Below are positions 34,496 to 49,400 of a stretch of DNA of 64,000 nucleotides, piece by piece. A program made the translations under genes and the position numbers. Numbering within the stretch: the first letter of the stretch is position 1; every line of letters starts with the position of its first letter. Under the pieces are notes generated by a model. The model made no database searches. It saw nothing but the letters and a program-made list of their open reading frames with translations, and was not told the origin of the DNA. Source of the DNA: Malaya genurostris (Eukaryota; Arthropoda; Insecta; Diptera; Culicidae); the NCBI RefSeq assembly GCF_030247185.1, contig NC_080572.1:117481928-117545927 (forward strand). Direction: 5' to 3'.

Positions 34496-37400
34496 GTTTG
34501 TCACCAGCTTACTGCGTTCTCTGGCGCATAACGTGTTGAATAACAATCCAATTCTAGGTGGTGGACGAAAAGCGACGCGGATGACTATCATTATTGCAGT
34601 CTTCATATGGGTACTGGCCATTCTGTTTGCAACTCCTGCTATCGTCGGAACACATATCAGGGTAAGAGCATTCCATTTGATCACATGGTTGAATCGTGCT
34701 GCATGTCCTATATTGTAACAGCTAGCAGTAACGAAAGATAGATTTGCTTTTACTGGTGGTGGAGCGTAAATTTATCATGTCCGTTCCTTATCGCTTGTTT
34801 CATTTTCTTTTCACGCATGCCGTCACGGTGTGACCTGTAACGAAACCATCCCACATTCAACTGGCAGATTGAGAAAGTGAACAAGGACGTAACAATCGAG
34901 TTTTGCTACCCATTTCCGGGCGAGTGGGGACCGGAATATGCCCGCGGTATTGTGCTCTGCAAATTCCTGGCCTACTATGCGATTCCGTTGTGTATTATTG
35001 CACTGTTCTACGCGCTGATAGCACGTCATCTAATCCACAGTGCGAAACATGTGCCTGGTGAGACGCAAGGAACGGTACGTCAGGTATGTATCCGACATGA
35101 AGAATAACACATCTCTGAACTTTGACACCGTTACATTAAGGTCGGTAGAGGAATCAAATGGTGACACTTGTTCGACTACGAGAATACTCGCTTTAACATT
35201 GAAATGCTCGACAAAAGGATCTATATTTTGAACGTTAAATGGATTAGAAAAGTAGCAATGTTAACACAGTTCTAGTACATTAATCAATCCTATTTTTATT
35301 TTAAAAAAAGCAATACCAAAACTTAACAACAGAAACGGTAGTATAGAATTAAGATGCGCAGTATGGCAAACAGTCACGTACCCAGAGGGGGGGCCCCTGC
35401 CGAAATCAAAAATAGATATATAATTATTTAGAAGGCCTGAGGCATGTGTTGCAGAAATAACAAGCCAGTAAACGTAAACAAATGTAATACAATAATAGAT
35501 CCAGTGAAAAAGTTTAAAGTGTCTGTTAAAAACACCCGTAAGAGGCACACCAAAAATTAGGTACATAAGCAGTCTTCAGTAACATTATTTTTTTACCTTG
35601 GGCCCCTCCCGAAACGAAATCCTGGGTACGGGCCTGATGGCAAACAGTTCGACTAAATATTCAACTTTAAAAAGGCAAATTATATCTTTGGCGCGCACTT
35701 TTTTCAAATCATTGTAACTCGGAAGAAGTAAAAGTAGAAACTTTCTTTGGGTATAAACTAACATAACCTTTTCAATTATTTCTGTCTAGTTAATAAGAAT
35801 TTTTCTTTTCATCGTCGCACTAAATGACGGTTTAAAATTTTAAACACACTTTACCCTATAGTTTCAGAAAGGGAAGTCGGACCAGGACCACCTCATTTTG
35901 CCATCACTTGTGAAATAATAATCATGAGATAGAAAATTTTTCGCTTATCGCGCTGTAATACCGGAACTGAACCAACTTTCCGAAGACTTTTTAAAGAACT
36001 TCAAGACCTTCCATATGCATCTTAGATTGTGAAAATCGGATAAGAAATTTCCAAGAAAAATGAGTGCGCATTTTCTCATAGATATGCACATATTACCTTG
36101 TGATTCCGGAACCGAAAGTCGGATAGAGATAAAATTAAATTACTAGCTATGGCACTATAAGAGCTTTTGTTTGAATCTGAGTTTGTGAAAATCGGTTCAG
36201 CCATCTCTGAGAAAATTTAGTGACATTATTTGTCTCAAATTCACATACGTACATACATACACAAACAGACATGTTGTGATTTCGACGAACTGAGTCGAAT
36301 GGTGTATGACCCTCGGGCCTCTGTTCAAAAGTTGGTTTTCACAGTGATTGCATAACCTTTTTATATGAAAAAGGCAAAAATAATGGATTTTTTGGCTACA
36401 ATTTTATTTCCAATTGGTATTAAAACTATATTTCAAGTTAATTTCATAAGTGTTGTTTAATAATAAAAATAAAAAAGCTGTTTTAACCCACCTAGTGGAG
36501 TAATGATGCCTTTCTCATATTATTCATCATCTCATATATACTACAGCAAAATTCATTTAAACACGATTTACTGGTTAGAAACCTGTTATGAAAACTTTTT
36601 GCTCTCTCATATAGAAAGGTTATACAATCACTGTGAAAACCGACTTTAGAACCGAGGCCCTGAACGACTCAGCTCGACGAACTGAGCAAATGTTTGTGTT
36701 GTATGTGTGTATGTGACAAATAATGTCTCTCGATTTTCTCAAAGATGGCTGATCCGATTTTCACAAACTCAGATTCAAATGAAAGGTCTTATGGTTCTAT
36801 CCCGATCCGACTTCCGGTTCCGGAATTACAGGATGATACTTTTCTCAGATTTAGCGTGACCGATTTTCACAAACTTAGATTCAAACGAAAGGTCTTATGG
36901 TCCCATAGATCGCTATTGAATTTCATTTTTATCCGACTTCCGGTTCCGGAATTACAAGGCAATATGTGCAAATTTATGAGAAAATGCGCATTTAATTTTC
37001 TTAGAATTTTCTCAACCGATTTTTACAAACTGAAAGGTCTCAAAATTCTTTAAAAAGTCCTCGAGAAGTTGATCCAAATCCGACTTCCGGTTTCGGAATT
37101 ACAGCGGCATTAGTAAAAATTTTCGATTTTATGAGTATTTTTTCACTAGCGATGGTGAAACGAAGTGCACATTTTTATAAAACTTACTGGTAAGTTCATC
37201 TAGTTGGCAGAACTTGTTGGTTGGTGGATATATAAATCTACGTTGGAACTACTAGTACCCGGTTTCCGCTTCCGGATAAATGGTAATGGTAACGGTAATG
37301 GTGAAGAAAAGCTTCGCTTCGAATTCTCAGCAACGGTTTATCCGATTTTCACAAATCATGATTCAATTTAAAGCTCTCATTGTCATAAAAGATACTGTGC

Positions 37401-40400
37401 CATTTCATCCAGATCTGACTTCCGGTTCCGAAATTAAAGGGCAATGAGTTTCAAAAATTTGCAAATTTTAAACTGTCATACAAAATGATGCAAAATCGGT
37501 ACGCATCGGCACGTGCTGGTACGGAAGAAGAAGAAAACGCACCGCCTAGCACACATCGTGCTTTGTTCTGTTTTGTATAGCGTGCAGGGTTGCCACATTC
37601 AAATCTATATTAACTTGACTGTTTACAAAATGAAAAGGTGATGGTAGTTTATACCGAAGAAAGTTTTCGATTTTATTCAAATTTGAAAAAATAGAAACTT
37701 GACAGAATACTCTAGTGATGTTTTTGAAAATATAAGTAATATGAGAAAGGCATCATTACACCACTAGGTGGATTAAAAAGGTTTTTTGAATAACACTACT
37801 ACATTTATATACTTTATATGTCGATTCCATCATACATGAGAAAATTAAATGAGCTCCATTTTAATTTAAAAAACATTTCCATATTTTGGGGACAGATATA
37901 GGGTGATGGGTAAGTCGATGCCTTTCACGCAGCCCACCTGGGTTCGATTCCCAACCCCGCACATAGGGTCAGGAAACTTTGCTGGCCCGAAGAGGCGAAT
38001 CAAGGTTCTATAACTTCTATAATCTAAAATTAAAATATCCATTAAGCCATTTTCGATAAAATTGAGAGATGTTATTTTCAGTTTTTGGTGCATATCACCC
38101 TGTAACTCTGGAACCGGAAGTCGGATAAAAATTAAATCCAGAAGCTTTGTATGGGACCATAAGAATTTCATTTCAATCTGAGTTTGTGAAAATCGGTTTA
38201 ACCAGAAAAAATTGAGTGACAATAAAGACTGTCACAGAAAGTATGGACGCACTTTGATTTCGCTGTAAATAATTCACAAATGTTAGATATTCAATTTAAT
38301 ATTAGACTACAACAACAGAATATTATTCTCAACATTTACTACTTAGCCATTGAAGACTAGCTGGCGCACCTACTTGCGAACGTTCCTCATTAAATTCCGT
38401 ACAAACTTCTTGGTGACAAGTTTTGACACTTTTTTCCTTTTTTTTCGAACTGTTGAATGGTTTCGGCTGCCGAGACATGTATCCTAAGATGTGCCCTCTT
38501 TAATGCCCAAAATTCCTGAATTGGTCAAAGTTTTGGGCAATTTGGTGGATTCATGTCTTTTGGGACGAAAGTGACAATTTTTTTAGTATACCATTCTACC
38601 GTTGATTTCGAGTAGTGGCAAGAAGCAAGATCTTGCCAGAAGACAACAGGATCCTTGTGGCTTCGAATCATGGGTAGAAGTCGTTTTTGTGAACATTCCC
38701 TGATGTATATTTCGCTGTTCATTGAAGCAGTGGCGATGAAAAGTTTCGAAATCTTACCGCAGCTACAAATTGCTTGCCAGACAATAGCTTTCTTACCAAA
38801 TTTTTCGACTTCAATCAATGACTGGTTTAACACTTTCTCTTCTCGCACCGTATCATATTGTGGTCCTGGCAAGAATTTGTAATCGAGTTTCACGTAGGTT
38901 TCGTCGTCCTTGATTATGCAGTTCGAATTTCCATCAAGAATCGTACTGTACAGCTTTCGAACCCTCGGTCTGATCGATGCTTCTTGTAGGTTCATAGATT
39001 CAAACATTCTTTAGCACGAAGAACATTTGACTTCGAAGTGCCCACTTTTTTGGCCACATCCCGAACTGAAACCTCCTTCTTTCACTCGAACGCTTTCAGT
39101 ATACGTTTATCCAACTGAGGGTTAGCAGGACCTTTTTTTCGACCCGTTTTTGGTTTATACTCAAAAGTGTTATCCTCACCGAACTTCCTGATTGCATTTC
39201 GCACGGCTTTTTCACTTACTTCTTCCATTTTTGCTATCTTTCTCAGTGACAGTCCGGGTTCTGTGTACCATTTGTACACAATTTTTCGACGTTGTTCTGC
39301 TGAAAGTCCACGCATTTCGAAACAAACTAATAAAAACGAATAAACAACTGCACATGTGGTTAGAGAAGAGTGTAAACAACAGGACGCAGCCATAAAAATT
39401 GACAGATTCTGAACCATTGCGAAATGGCAGTGGTTTTTGGTTGCGTCCATACTCTCTGGGACAGTCTTTATTTGTCACATACACGTATAATTACATATAC
39501 ACACACATATATTTGCTTAGTTCGTCGAGCTGAACCGAATGATATATGACATTCGACGCTCCGGACACCAGTTTGAAAGTCGAATTTCAAAGTGATTGCT
39601 TATTCTTTCTACATGAGAAAGTAAAAATATAGCTAAAACAATTGGAACAGAACTTAACTGCATCATAAGAGCTGATCTGTATTAAAACAATAAGGCTTCC
39701 TGGAAACTTTGCTTACTCGTACCAAAGAGTAATGTTTCAAACAGTACTTAGAATCTCGAATGTGAACGTACAAAATGCAAACGAGCAATCTTTATACACA
39801 TGCCAAAAAACCAAAGCGAATTTAAAAACACTTCTTCATCACACAATTATTTTCAAATGCGTTTCGATCATATATCAAGTTAAAGGTCGTTCAAGCACAA
39901 ATCCATACACTATTTTGAGAACTGTTGCTCAGATAAATTAACAAAAAATCAAACGAATTTTTATTCAAATTTACTTTTCTATTTACTACATTGGTCATGC
40001 TTTTTAATGTGTTTCTTCATTCTAGCGAACATAATTTGTCTGCCTGCACCATTTGTCCGTTAAGTTTGTCATAAATCTCGGTTATTGTTGTAAAAATCAT
40101 TCATTTTTTGAATTTGGTCTTCATTAATTACGTCACAGAAAAATTTAGAATTATTAAATACATCATATCAATAACTAAACAGCAAATAGAGCAGAAATTG
40201 ACATCAAAACAGACACAACATTTGTTTTACATGTTAATAGATTAAACATTTTGTCATCACCCAAGTTTGTAAGATAGATTTGAAAGCGTTTGAGAATTTT
40301 TGTTTGAGTGACATGATTTTTTTACCCAGGCCACTCATCATCTGATACATCGAAACCTAAAGTCTATTTTGAAACCATTAAACTACGATTCTAGCTGAAA

Positions 40401-43400
40401 CAATATATGCCCAAAGTACTCGATGACTTCATACTTCCATTTTTAAAAGAAATGCACACAGTAAAAATATCTGAAAACTAACAGAAATTCTGTTCTGACA
40501 AAATTAGAGAAGACATAATTCTGTATTAAACATTATTTCCCATTGAATGTAACATAAATTTCCAATAATTTGTTCAAATTCTAATATTAAGTTTATTTTC
40601 AATGAATTTTCAATACATCGTACGCTTTAACATATGTAGAATGCATTTTACTGGAGATCAACTGTATTTTTGTCATGACTGATTGCGTAACATTCACTTG
40701 TCGCTTTCACACGGCTAGATTTGTGACTGTATGAATTTCTATGTACCATTTATCAGGCAAGCAGATATGTTCTTCTGTGGCTCAATCAATTCACAAACGA
40801 TCTTTGTGATCTAATGATTTTCTGTGTCATATCCCAGTAGCGTTTCCGATCGTTTTAGCTTTTGATTTCTAGCCATGTAATTTTCCAATCGCGCAAAATA
40901 TTCTGTTATACATGGTGGATTCCTCTTGTTACACTTTATTCCATGGAATTTTACAAATTTATTTTTAACTATGTAGTTAAAATAATCTTTTCGCAAAAAC
41001 TCGTATTTTAGACCACAATCCAACATTTCCAGGACAGATAATAAAAATGATGAAATCACTTTCAAATGTAATATTTTGGTGGTTCAACAGAAAATCTAGT
41101 ATCTTTCCAGATCGGAGTTCTACATAACACTGAATGCATGCTCCTGAATACCTTGAAATTTGACTTTAGAGTCTTCAATTAAGATTCTAAAGTCAGTTTC
41201 AATATCAATTATTTGGTACTGCAGGGCGTGAAGTTTCGATACAACACCTATATTCTCTGATGAATACGCATATTTTTCTAATTCACAAATTGGGAATTGT
41301 TGCTGAAAGTTGAAATTTCACAACAGTATAGATAACCTAGTTGTAATGTTTTTTTTCAATTTCCAAAAAGTGTCCGGTTTAGCCCCGGTCTCCTATTAAA
41401 TATTATATCAAATGTCCTGAATTAAATATCCTGAATAATATTTTCTGTGTGATGATTGTTATGTTGTTGTTGGTTGAAATTTTTGTAAGACCATGAGCGA
41501 TGATACATTTGGGAATAGTGTCTTGAACAGCTTTGATTAAACATTTCCTAAATAAACATTCAGTTAATGATATATTACTTCATTAAAACATCATTAACTG
41601 TCAACCCTCACCAGTAGCTGCGACGTGTTCCAAAGCAGCCGGAAGAATTGAAACGTGCAAATCTGTGAACAGTTCATTAGAACAATCACTGGTATAACAT
41701 CTGGCCCGTGGCCTAAGATACTGGCCTGGATTGTACCGATCACCAAAAAGACGGCATTTTCGTCTAAATTGACTGAACTTTTAAGTATCTTAACACTTCG
41801 AGTTTAGAACCTTATTCGAAAATGTTACAATTAAATTGTATGTAATAAGTATCTCTCACGTTGTAAAGCGCGTCGCTCTGAATAGAAACAGTCAAACAAA
41901 ACAGTCGAGAGCAAAATAAGCTTTCATAGAAAGTCACCGGCAGATCCACAGCACACAACACAAAAGATTCTTTTAAAGAATAACATACACACTGCCCCGC
42001 AGCTTTGAATCTATTGTTGACATAAACATTGATTCAAGTCGTTAGAGTCATGTTGCTCGTTTAAAGTGGGACTCAGTTTTTTTTTGTTTTGCCGTAAATG
42101 ACAGTTTTAATTCACGGAAAGAGTTTATAAATTAACATTGAAAATAATTAAGTTTACTGCTACTATTGTATAATTAAAATACATCATACTTTCGGTTAAC
42201 TTTGATGTTAAATTAATAATATCCAGCATAGCAACTACTTGAGCTACCATCTTAATATGAGTTAGGTTTGGAGTGTGTATTTTCTCCCGGAATATAGAAT
42301 ATAAGAAGTTCGAATCAGTTATTCAGCAAAAACTGAATGAAAATATTTTGAATTAGCAATTCCAGAGATTAACCGCAGAAACGGTGAAAAATCAAGATCT
42401 CGATTTGAATGAAATTTTGTGGACATTTGTTCTGCACGGATGAAGATGAACTGAACTCGGGATTAATTTTTGTGCATGCATTTTCTTCAAATAGTTTTAA
42501 CTTGAAAGCTATTTATCGTATAAAAATGTTGTCAATGTATAAGTTGTAGGAAATCGACGAGGCACAATAAAAATGTACACTAAAAACCTGTCTTATTCCA
42601 CCTAGTGGTGTAATGATGCCTTTCTCATATCAATCATACTATAATACTGTCGTATGCTGCAAAACATTTTTTTCGATACTTGAAAGAATAACCGAAATCG
42701 TCGAATGTAAAAAAAGTGAAAATAAGTGCACCAACTTTTCTCGATTTTCACAAACTAAGATACAAATGAAAGTTCTTATGGTTGCATACAAAATTCCTAA
42801 ATCTTGTTTGGGTCAGACTTCCGGTTCCTGAGTTATGAGGTAAAATGTCAAAAAAATTAAATTATGTGTATTAACCTTTCTGAGAGATGACGTGACAGAT
42901 TTTTACAAACTTAGATTCAAATGAATAATCTAAGAGTCCTTTGCCAAACTTCTGAATCTCTCTTGGGGCCGACTTCCGGTTCGGGATTTATAGGGTGATT
43001 AGTGTAAAAAATTTCAATTTCAAATTACTTATTCACTTTTCTCAAAGATGACGTTACCAATTTTTGCAAACTTAGATTCAAATCTTATGATCCTATACAA
43101 AACTTCTGAATTTCATTCGGATCCGACTTCCGGTTCCGAAATTATAGGGCATAGTGCGATAAAAATTTTATACCATCACTTAAAGAGGCGAACAGAAAAC
43201 GTAAACAATTTTCTTAATCAGCCTCAAAATTACTCCAATCGGTAGTCATTGTAAGTAGACGGCCCAACAGTCTTATTTCGGTTATTCAAGAATTCAATTA
43301 TATTTCAAGAATCGAAGAACATTATTTTGAAGAATACCACAATATTATATATCATAGTATGTTTCATATGAGAAAGGCATCATTACACCACTAGGTGGAT

Positions 43401-46400
43401 TAAAACAGGTTTTTAGACACATTTTTTGTACTACAGCACAAAAGTATTCAACAATTTGAAGAAAGTGCTTGCAAAATAACATCTACCATCTTTAAAAACT
43501 AGTTTACAGACAAATACAGAACGCAAGTTTGGATGAACTGTGGCGTAACTCGTAACTCACGTGTTCATCTCGTTGCTTACGCGTTTGGAGGTTTTCAAAT
43601 ATTTCACGATCAATATTAACATTGTGTGTTGAACGGAACGGAAAATCGCCAGTTGCCAGATTTAATCATCCGAATCGAATAATGTCACTGAAATTGTTGA
43701 GCCTAAAATGAAATTAATGAATAAGAGCTATTTTAGCATGGCAAGCAAAGTTCCTTTGCTAAATAAAGTTACATTCCTTTTGTGAAATTTGGCCTTTCTG
43801 TTTCAACAAACTTCGCAGCCGATTCTTAGCGTACAGAATCATTGCATGGCTAGTACTATGGATCCTACTAACACTAAGAATCCTTCCAGGTCGGGACTCG
43901 AACATACGACAACTGGCTTGTAAGACCAGCTTCCTATGCATTGAACCGTCAACCCGGCCAGTTATTTTAACTGTCATCAAAATATGCAACACCATGAAGT
44001 ATATCCTAGTAGGAACAAATATTTTCCAGAATTCCCATGTCGCTTACGATAGCCTAGTGCAACTTATCGCATCAGCCACTGTGAGCATTACAATGTGCTA
44101 GAAAAAATACACTACATACAGTCAAACAGTCCCAGTCTGACAAAGAAAACAACACTTTTCCCATTATCCCCAAAAAAACTCTTCAGTCTCAGCGATGACT
44201 TCAAGATTCGATGCAAATCTTCTTCCAGAAAGCTTCTTTTTGCCTTTCTCATATAGAAAGGTTACGCAATCACTGTGAAACCCGACTTTTGAATCGGGGC
44301 TTGGAGGGCCGAGTTTCATATACCATATACTCAGTTCGTCGCGTTCGCAAAATGTCTAGAAAATTCCTTAATTTCATCTTGATCCGACGTCTGGTTCCGG
44401 AATTACATAATGATTGAAGAAAAAAATCTAATTTCAAATTTCTTATTCACTTTTCTTAAAGATGATATGACCGATTTCTACAAACTTAGATTAAAATGAT
44501 TGGTGTTATGGTTCTATACGAAACTTCTGAATTTTATCTGGATCCGCCATCCGGTTCCGAAATTACAGGATAAAGAGTGTTCATTGCAACCAGTTATACA
44601 GATCAGTGATGTGAAACAGTCATGCTGGGGGCTTAAATCAGCTAGAACCGATAGGACTTGTCAGTTGACGGCCAAACGTATCCTTTCCGGCTATACCAGT
44701 TCCCGGCTTCCGATTCCGGAAGGACCGAAAATAGTGATCACAAACTCTAAAATGAAGCGAACTTACTTTTCTCAGTAATGACTCGACCGATATGTTTGTT
44801 TAGGATGAAATGGGTGGTCTTATGGTTACATTCATAACTCCTGAATCAAACTGGATCTGACTTCCGATTCCAAAATTATAAGGTGATGTGTGTCCAAATT
44901 TTTAAACCGTCTTATAATGTACACCGGTACGTACATGCGGTGCAACGAAAGAAGAAAACACAACACCGCCTCTACGAACGATGCACGCTATGTGTGATGT
45001 TCGATTTCAAACACGCGGTAGGGATGGTACTCGGAAGGCAAAGTATCGATACCTAGGGTATCGGGATACCGAAATTTTCAGTATCGATACAAGATATCGA
45101 TGGGTACCGAAATTTTGGGTATCGATATCAAATAGCAATAAAGTATCGATACACTGTAAGTATCAATTGATACTTGGGTGGCAATCATTTCAAAATAAAA
45201 TAAAAATGTCGACTGTGGCGTTATTTTATGATGTACAGAAAAGTGTTCCCACACAGCAACAATCTCAACACCAACACATTTGTGATATTACATCAAAATT
45301 GCTGCACACCACTACTCACTACTGATGTGCAGCGATTACGATATAATAGCACAATAATCTTGGTGTCGTTCTAAAAAATTAGACGTATTGAAGAACAAAT
45401 TCAATAATTTTCTATTTTCAAGAAATATACATCAGCTTGACTGAATACGACGACGAGCTTGAATGAATAGACGATTCTGATAGGAAATTATACATCTTCT
45501 CGTATAATATTATAACCTTTAAAACAACACCAACACATTTGTGATATTACATCAAAATTGCTGCACATCACTACTCACTACCAATGTGCAGCGATTACGA
45601 TATAATAGCACAATAATCTTGGTGTCGTTCTAAAGGTTGTAATATTACACGAAAAGATGCATAATTTCATATCAGAATCATACACAGTATTCAGTTAGGG
45701 TGATGCAATGTATCTCTTGAAAACTGAAAATTATTGCAATTCAGTACGTATAACTTTTTCTCACATCGATTCAAAATCACATCGAGATTGTTACAATTCT
45801 TTTTTGGTGTGGAACACATCTTTATTTTCTATATAGGGGTGCAAATCAGAAACTCAAGAAAAAATACACGTAGAAATGTGGTCATTATCGAGAACGAATT
45901 TCAAAGACGGCTACTTCACGTCATACCAATACATGCGCGGACTTGACGGTTCGTCAAAGCCGAAGAAGTGAAAGTGTTCCATTGGGGACGGGTTCGATTC
46001 CCAACTTCGCACATAGGGTTAAATAGTTTTTCAGGCCAGAAGAAGCGAATGACCTTAAGGTTAAAGGCTCTATACTTAAAACATACAAAATGATCCGTCG
46101 TAATGGGAATTGACTTCAATCTGTTGCGATACTGTAAGCATCGAGACCAAAAGTATCGATACTGACAGTATCGCTCTGATGCGATATCGATACCAAAAAT
46201 ATCCGATTCTTGGAAGAAAGTATCGACTCGGTATCAGACATCCCTAACACGCGGTAAAGAAAACGACAACCAATACCGAAACTCGCTTTTAAAAACACAA
46301 GCGAATCCATCGGCAAATTTTTACATGAATGGCAATGTTTTTTTTAGCAAAAATTTAAATTTGTATATAAATTTTTAAGAAAAAAAAAACATGCCAACCA

Positions 46401-49400
46401 TCCAAATTTTTGTTCTGCAAAACCCTTCCTTCACTAACTAGCTGTAGTAATAAGGAACAACACTATTCATGTTGGTTAAGATTGATTGTAAGAATTTTGT
46501 AGAAAAATGTATACACTTTCTATTACTATGTAGTGTGTCTTACTAACTAGTTGATTGAGAGAGAGAGAAAAGTGAATGTTTGAATAAAAGAAAACTATAT
46601 AAATTTGCACAGAATTTAGAAGGGACAAGGTCCATCAATGGACAATAGAAAAAATTGTCATCAAATGGAACAACTTTTAAGAAAATGATACCATCCAGAC
46701 ATGAAATTTCGAATCGAAATTTCAATCGATAGCTTAAAATCATTCAACCGAATATATGCGGTTTCTTAATATGTGATCGAACGACCGCTAGAAGTATAAA
46801 CGACACAACCATTCAAAAAGTACTATAGCAACCATCGTTGACTAGGTACAAGACCATTATTTAATAGGATTTATTAAACGCACAGAACCGGTTATTTCAT
46901 ACAATTGGCAATGACTACAACCATTATGGAAACCACAAAATTTTAATTAATGGGCACCATACCACACAAACAAACAAACCGAAGCGGACCTGAGTGAACG
47001 ACAATGGATAGACTAGATGTAGTAACCGTTGGTAAAGTGATGACCATTTCCACTGATAAAATCATTTTCAGTTACATGCCCGGAAAGTATAAATGCATTT
47101 CCCGACCCTTTTTTCAGTCCCTCTGTCAGCACGCATAATTTAATCTTCAAATGTGGAAAAATAACCACAATAAAGCGATTTATAGTCGTTAGGAACACAA
47201 TTGTTAGCCTCTGCATGGTCTTTTTTAAATACAACTGCTGTATATGTTATATGTTATAAGGAAATCAAGAGTCATCTCATTAGTAGAGTCGCCATGTAAT
47301 TTTGTCCTTTACTCGACTTTGAATTAAAGGATGGTAATAAAATTTAATACAATATTTACGGCTCTAAGAGGCAATATCAAAGAAAAAATAGTTCAAAACT
47401 TTTTCAGTACTATTGTTAAAACCACACGAAAACTCCAAGCGAATGTACCTAATTTCATTTTACTCTTGAAGTCAATCTATCGAACAGAGACAGTAGAACT
47501 CACTCTAACTAATGGTTTTCGTATTTGAGATGACTACTGGAGCTAAGATGAATGGCGATACGGTTACTCTAGTTGTTTATTTCAGTGAACAGTGAACTCT
47601 TTTCGTTTCAATAGTATTTTATCGTTATTTCACCAAAAGAAAAAAACAGTTGAATCTCATCGGTTGTTGCTAGAAAATCACATGTATTACCGTTAATTTA
47701 AAAGTAAAAATTTCGATGAACATCTTTGTTCCGAACAAAAATCGAAGACGAGGAATGGCAGGCGTTATTGGATGAAGACCCAGCCTAATGCGGTCGTCTT
47801 CAATTTGATTGATCCATCTTGCCCGCTGCGTGCCTCTTCTTCTTATACCGGTCGGATCATTATCGAGGATCATTTTTACCGGGTTGTTCTCCGGCCTTCT
47901 AACAACATGTCCGGCCCACCGTAACCGCCCAACCTTGGCCGTTTGAACGAGGGTTGGTCCTCCCAGCAGTTCATGGTTCAATCGCCTTTTCCACGAACCG
48001 TCGTACATCCGCATTCCGCCGAAGATGGTTCGCAACACCTTCCGTTCAAAAACACCCAGTGCACGTTGATCCTCTACAAGCATTGTCCAGGACTCGTGCC
48101 CATAGAGGATAACCGGTCTAATCAGCGTTTTGTAGATAGTTAACTTCGTACGACGGCGAATTTGCTTGATCGAAGCGTCCTGGGCAGTCCAAAGTAAGCA
48201 CGATTTCCTGACAATATGCGTCTCTGAATTTCTCTGCTGGTGTCATTATCGGCAGTCACCAGTTAGCCCAAGTACACGAAGTCGTCGACCATTTCGAGTT
48301 CATCACCGCCAATCATAACTCGTAATGGGTGGCATACATTATCTTCTCTCGAGCCCCTACCTTTCATTTATTTTGTCTTCGGTACATTGATATCTAGTCC
48401 GATCCGCTGAACCTCAGTTTTTAGTCCGATGTACGTATCTTCCATCTTCTCAAAGTTGCGTGCTATAATGTCAATATAATCAGCGACTGAAAATCGTGCC
48501 ACTCGTGTCTATCCTCGCTCTTCTTATCACACCCTCTAAATCAATGTTGAATAGCAGACACAAAAGGCCATCACCTTGCCGTAGCCCTCTGCGAGTTTCG
48601 AAAGGACTCGAATTTATCCTCGATACTCGAACAACGCACATCGTTTTCTATAACTGATCTCGAACGATTGTGTCGTAGGCTGATTTGAAATCGATGAATA
48701 AGTGATGTGTGGGCACATTGTATTCGCGGCACTTTTGCAACACCTGGCGGATGACGAACACTTGGTCCGTGGTAGCACGTTCGCCCATAAATCCTACGTG
48801 ATATTGTCCCACGAATTCGTTTGCAATCGGTGAAAGTCGACGGAAGATTTGGGATAGTACCTTGTAGGCGGCGTTCGGCGGAGTGATCGCGCGGTAATTG
48901 CAGAAATCCAGCATGTCATCGTTTATGTAGATGGGACAGACGATTCCTTCCATCCATTCCTCCGGTAGAAACTCGCCCTCCCAGATCTTGGTAACGACCC
49001 AGTGCAGTGCTTTCACTAGTGCATTACCACGGTTTTTTCTTAGCTCGCTTGGTGGTTGGTCAATGCCAGCGGCCTTATTATTTTTAAACCGGCTTACCTC
49101 ATCCTCGACTTCTTGGAGGTCTGGGACCGGTAGTCTATCGTCCTCCGCACGCGGTCCCAAGTTCGTTAGCGCGCCGCCACTTTCGTATTCCGCCACATCG
49201 CCATTGAGGTGCTCGTCGAAATACTGCCGCCACCTCTCGATCACCTCACAGTCGTTCGTGAGAAGATCCCCGTTGGTGTCCTTGCACATATCGGCCTGTG
49301 GCACATGGCCTCTGCTCGAACGGTTCACCCGCTCGTAGAACTTCCTTGTGTCATTAGCACGGAACAGCTGTTCCATCGCTTCGCGATCTCGGTCTTCCTG

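Larger units (their letters stand above)
45019..46246. mobile_element. 1.23-kb non-autonomous hAT element
   Basis: Perfect 8-bp target duplication ACACGCGG at 45,011-45,018 and 46,247-46,254, with terminal inverted repeats TAGGGATG. Both subterminal regions (45,040-45,180 and 46,135-46,235) are packed with variants of GTATCGATAC. A roughly 105-bp block (45,269-45,374) is repeated at 45,524-45,635, and a 5'-truncated SINE lies at 45,984-46,086. No transposase is encoded. Confidence 0.93.

Noticed and set aside
35261..35566. 101-codon minus-strand frame near 35.4 kb
   Set aside because: It lies mostly inside the 266-bp hAT MITE and resembles no transposase.
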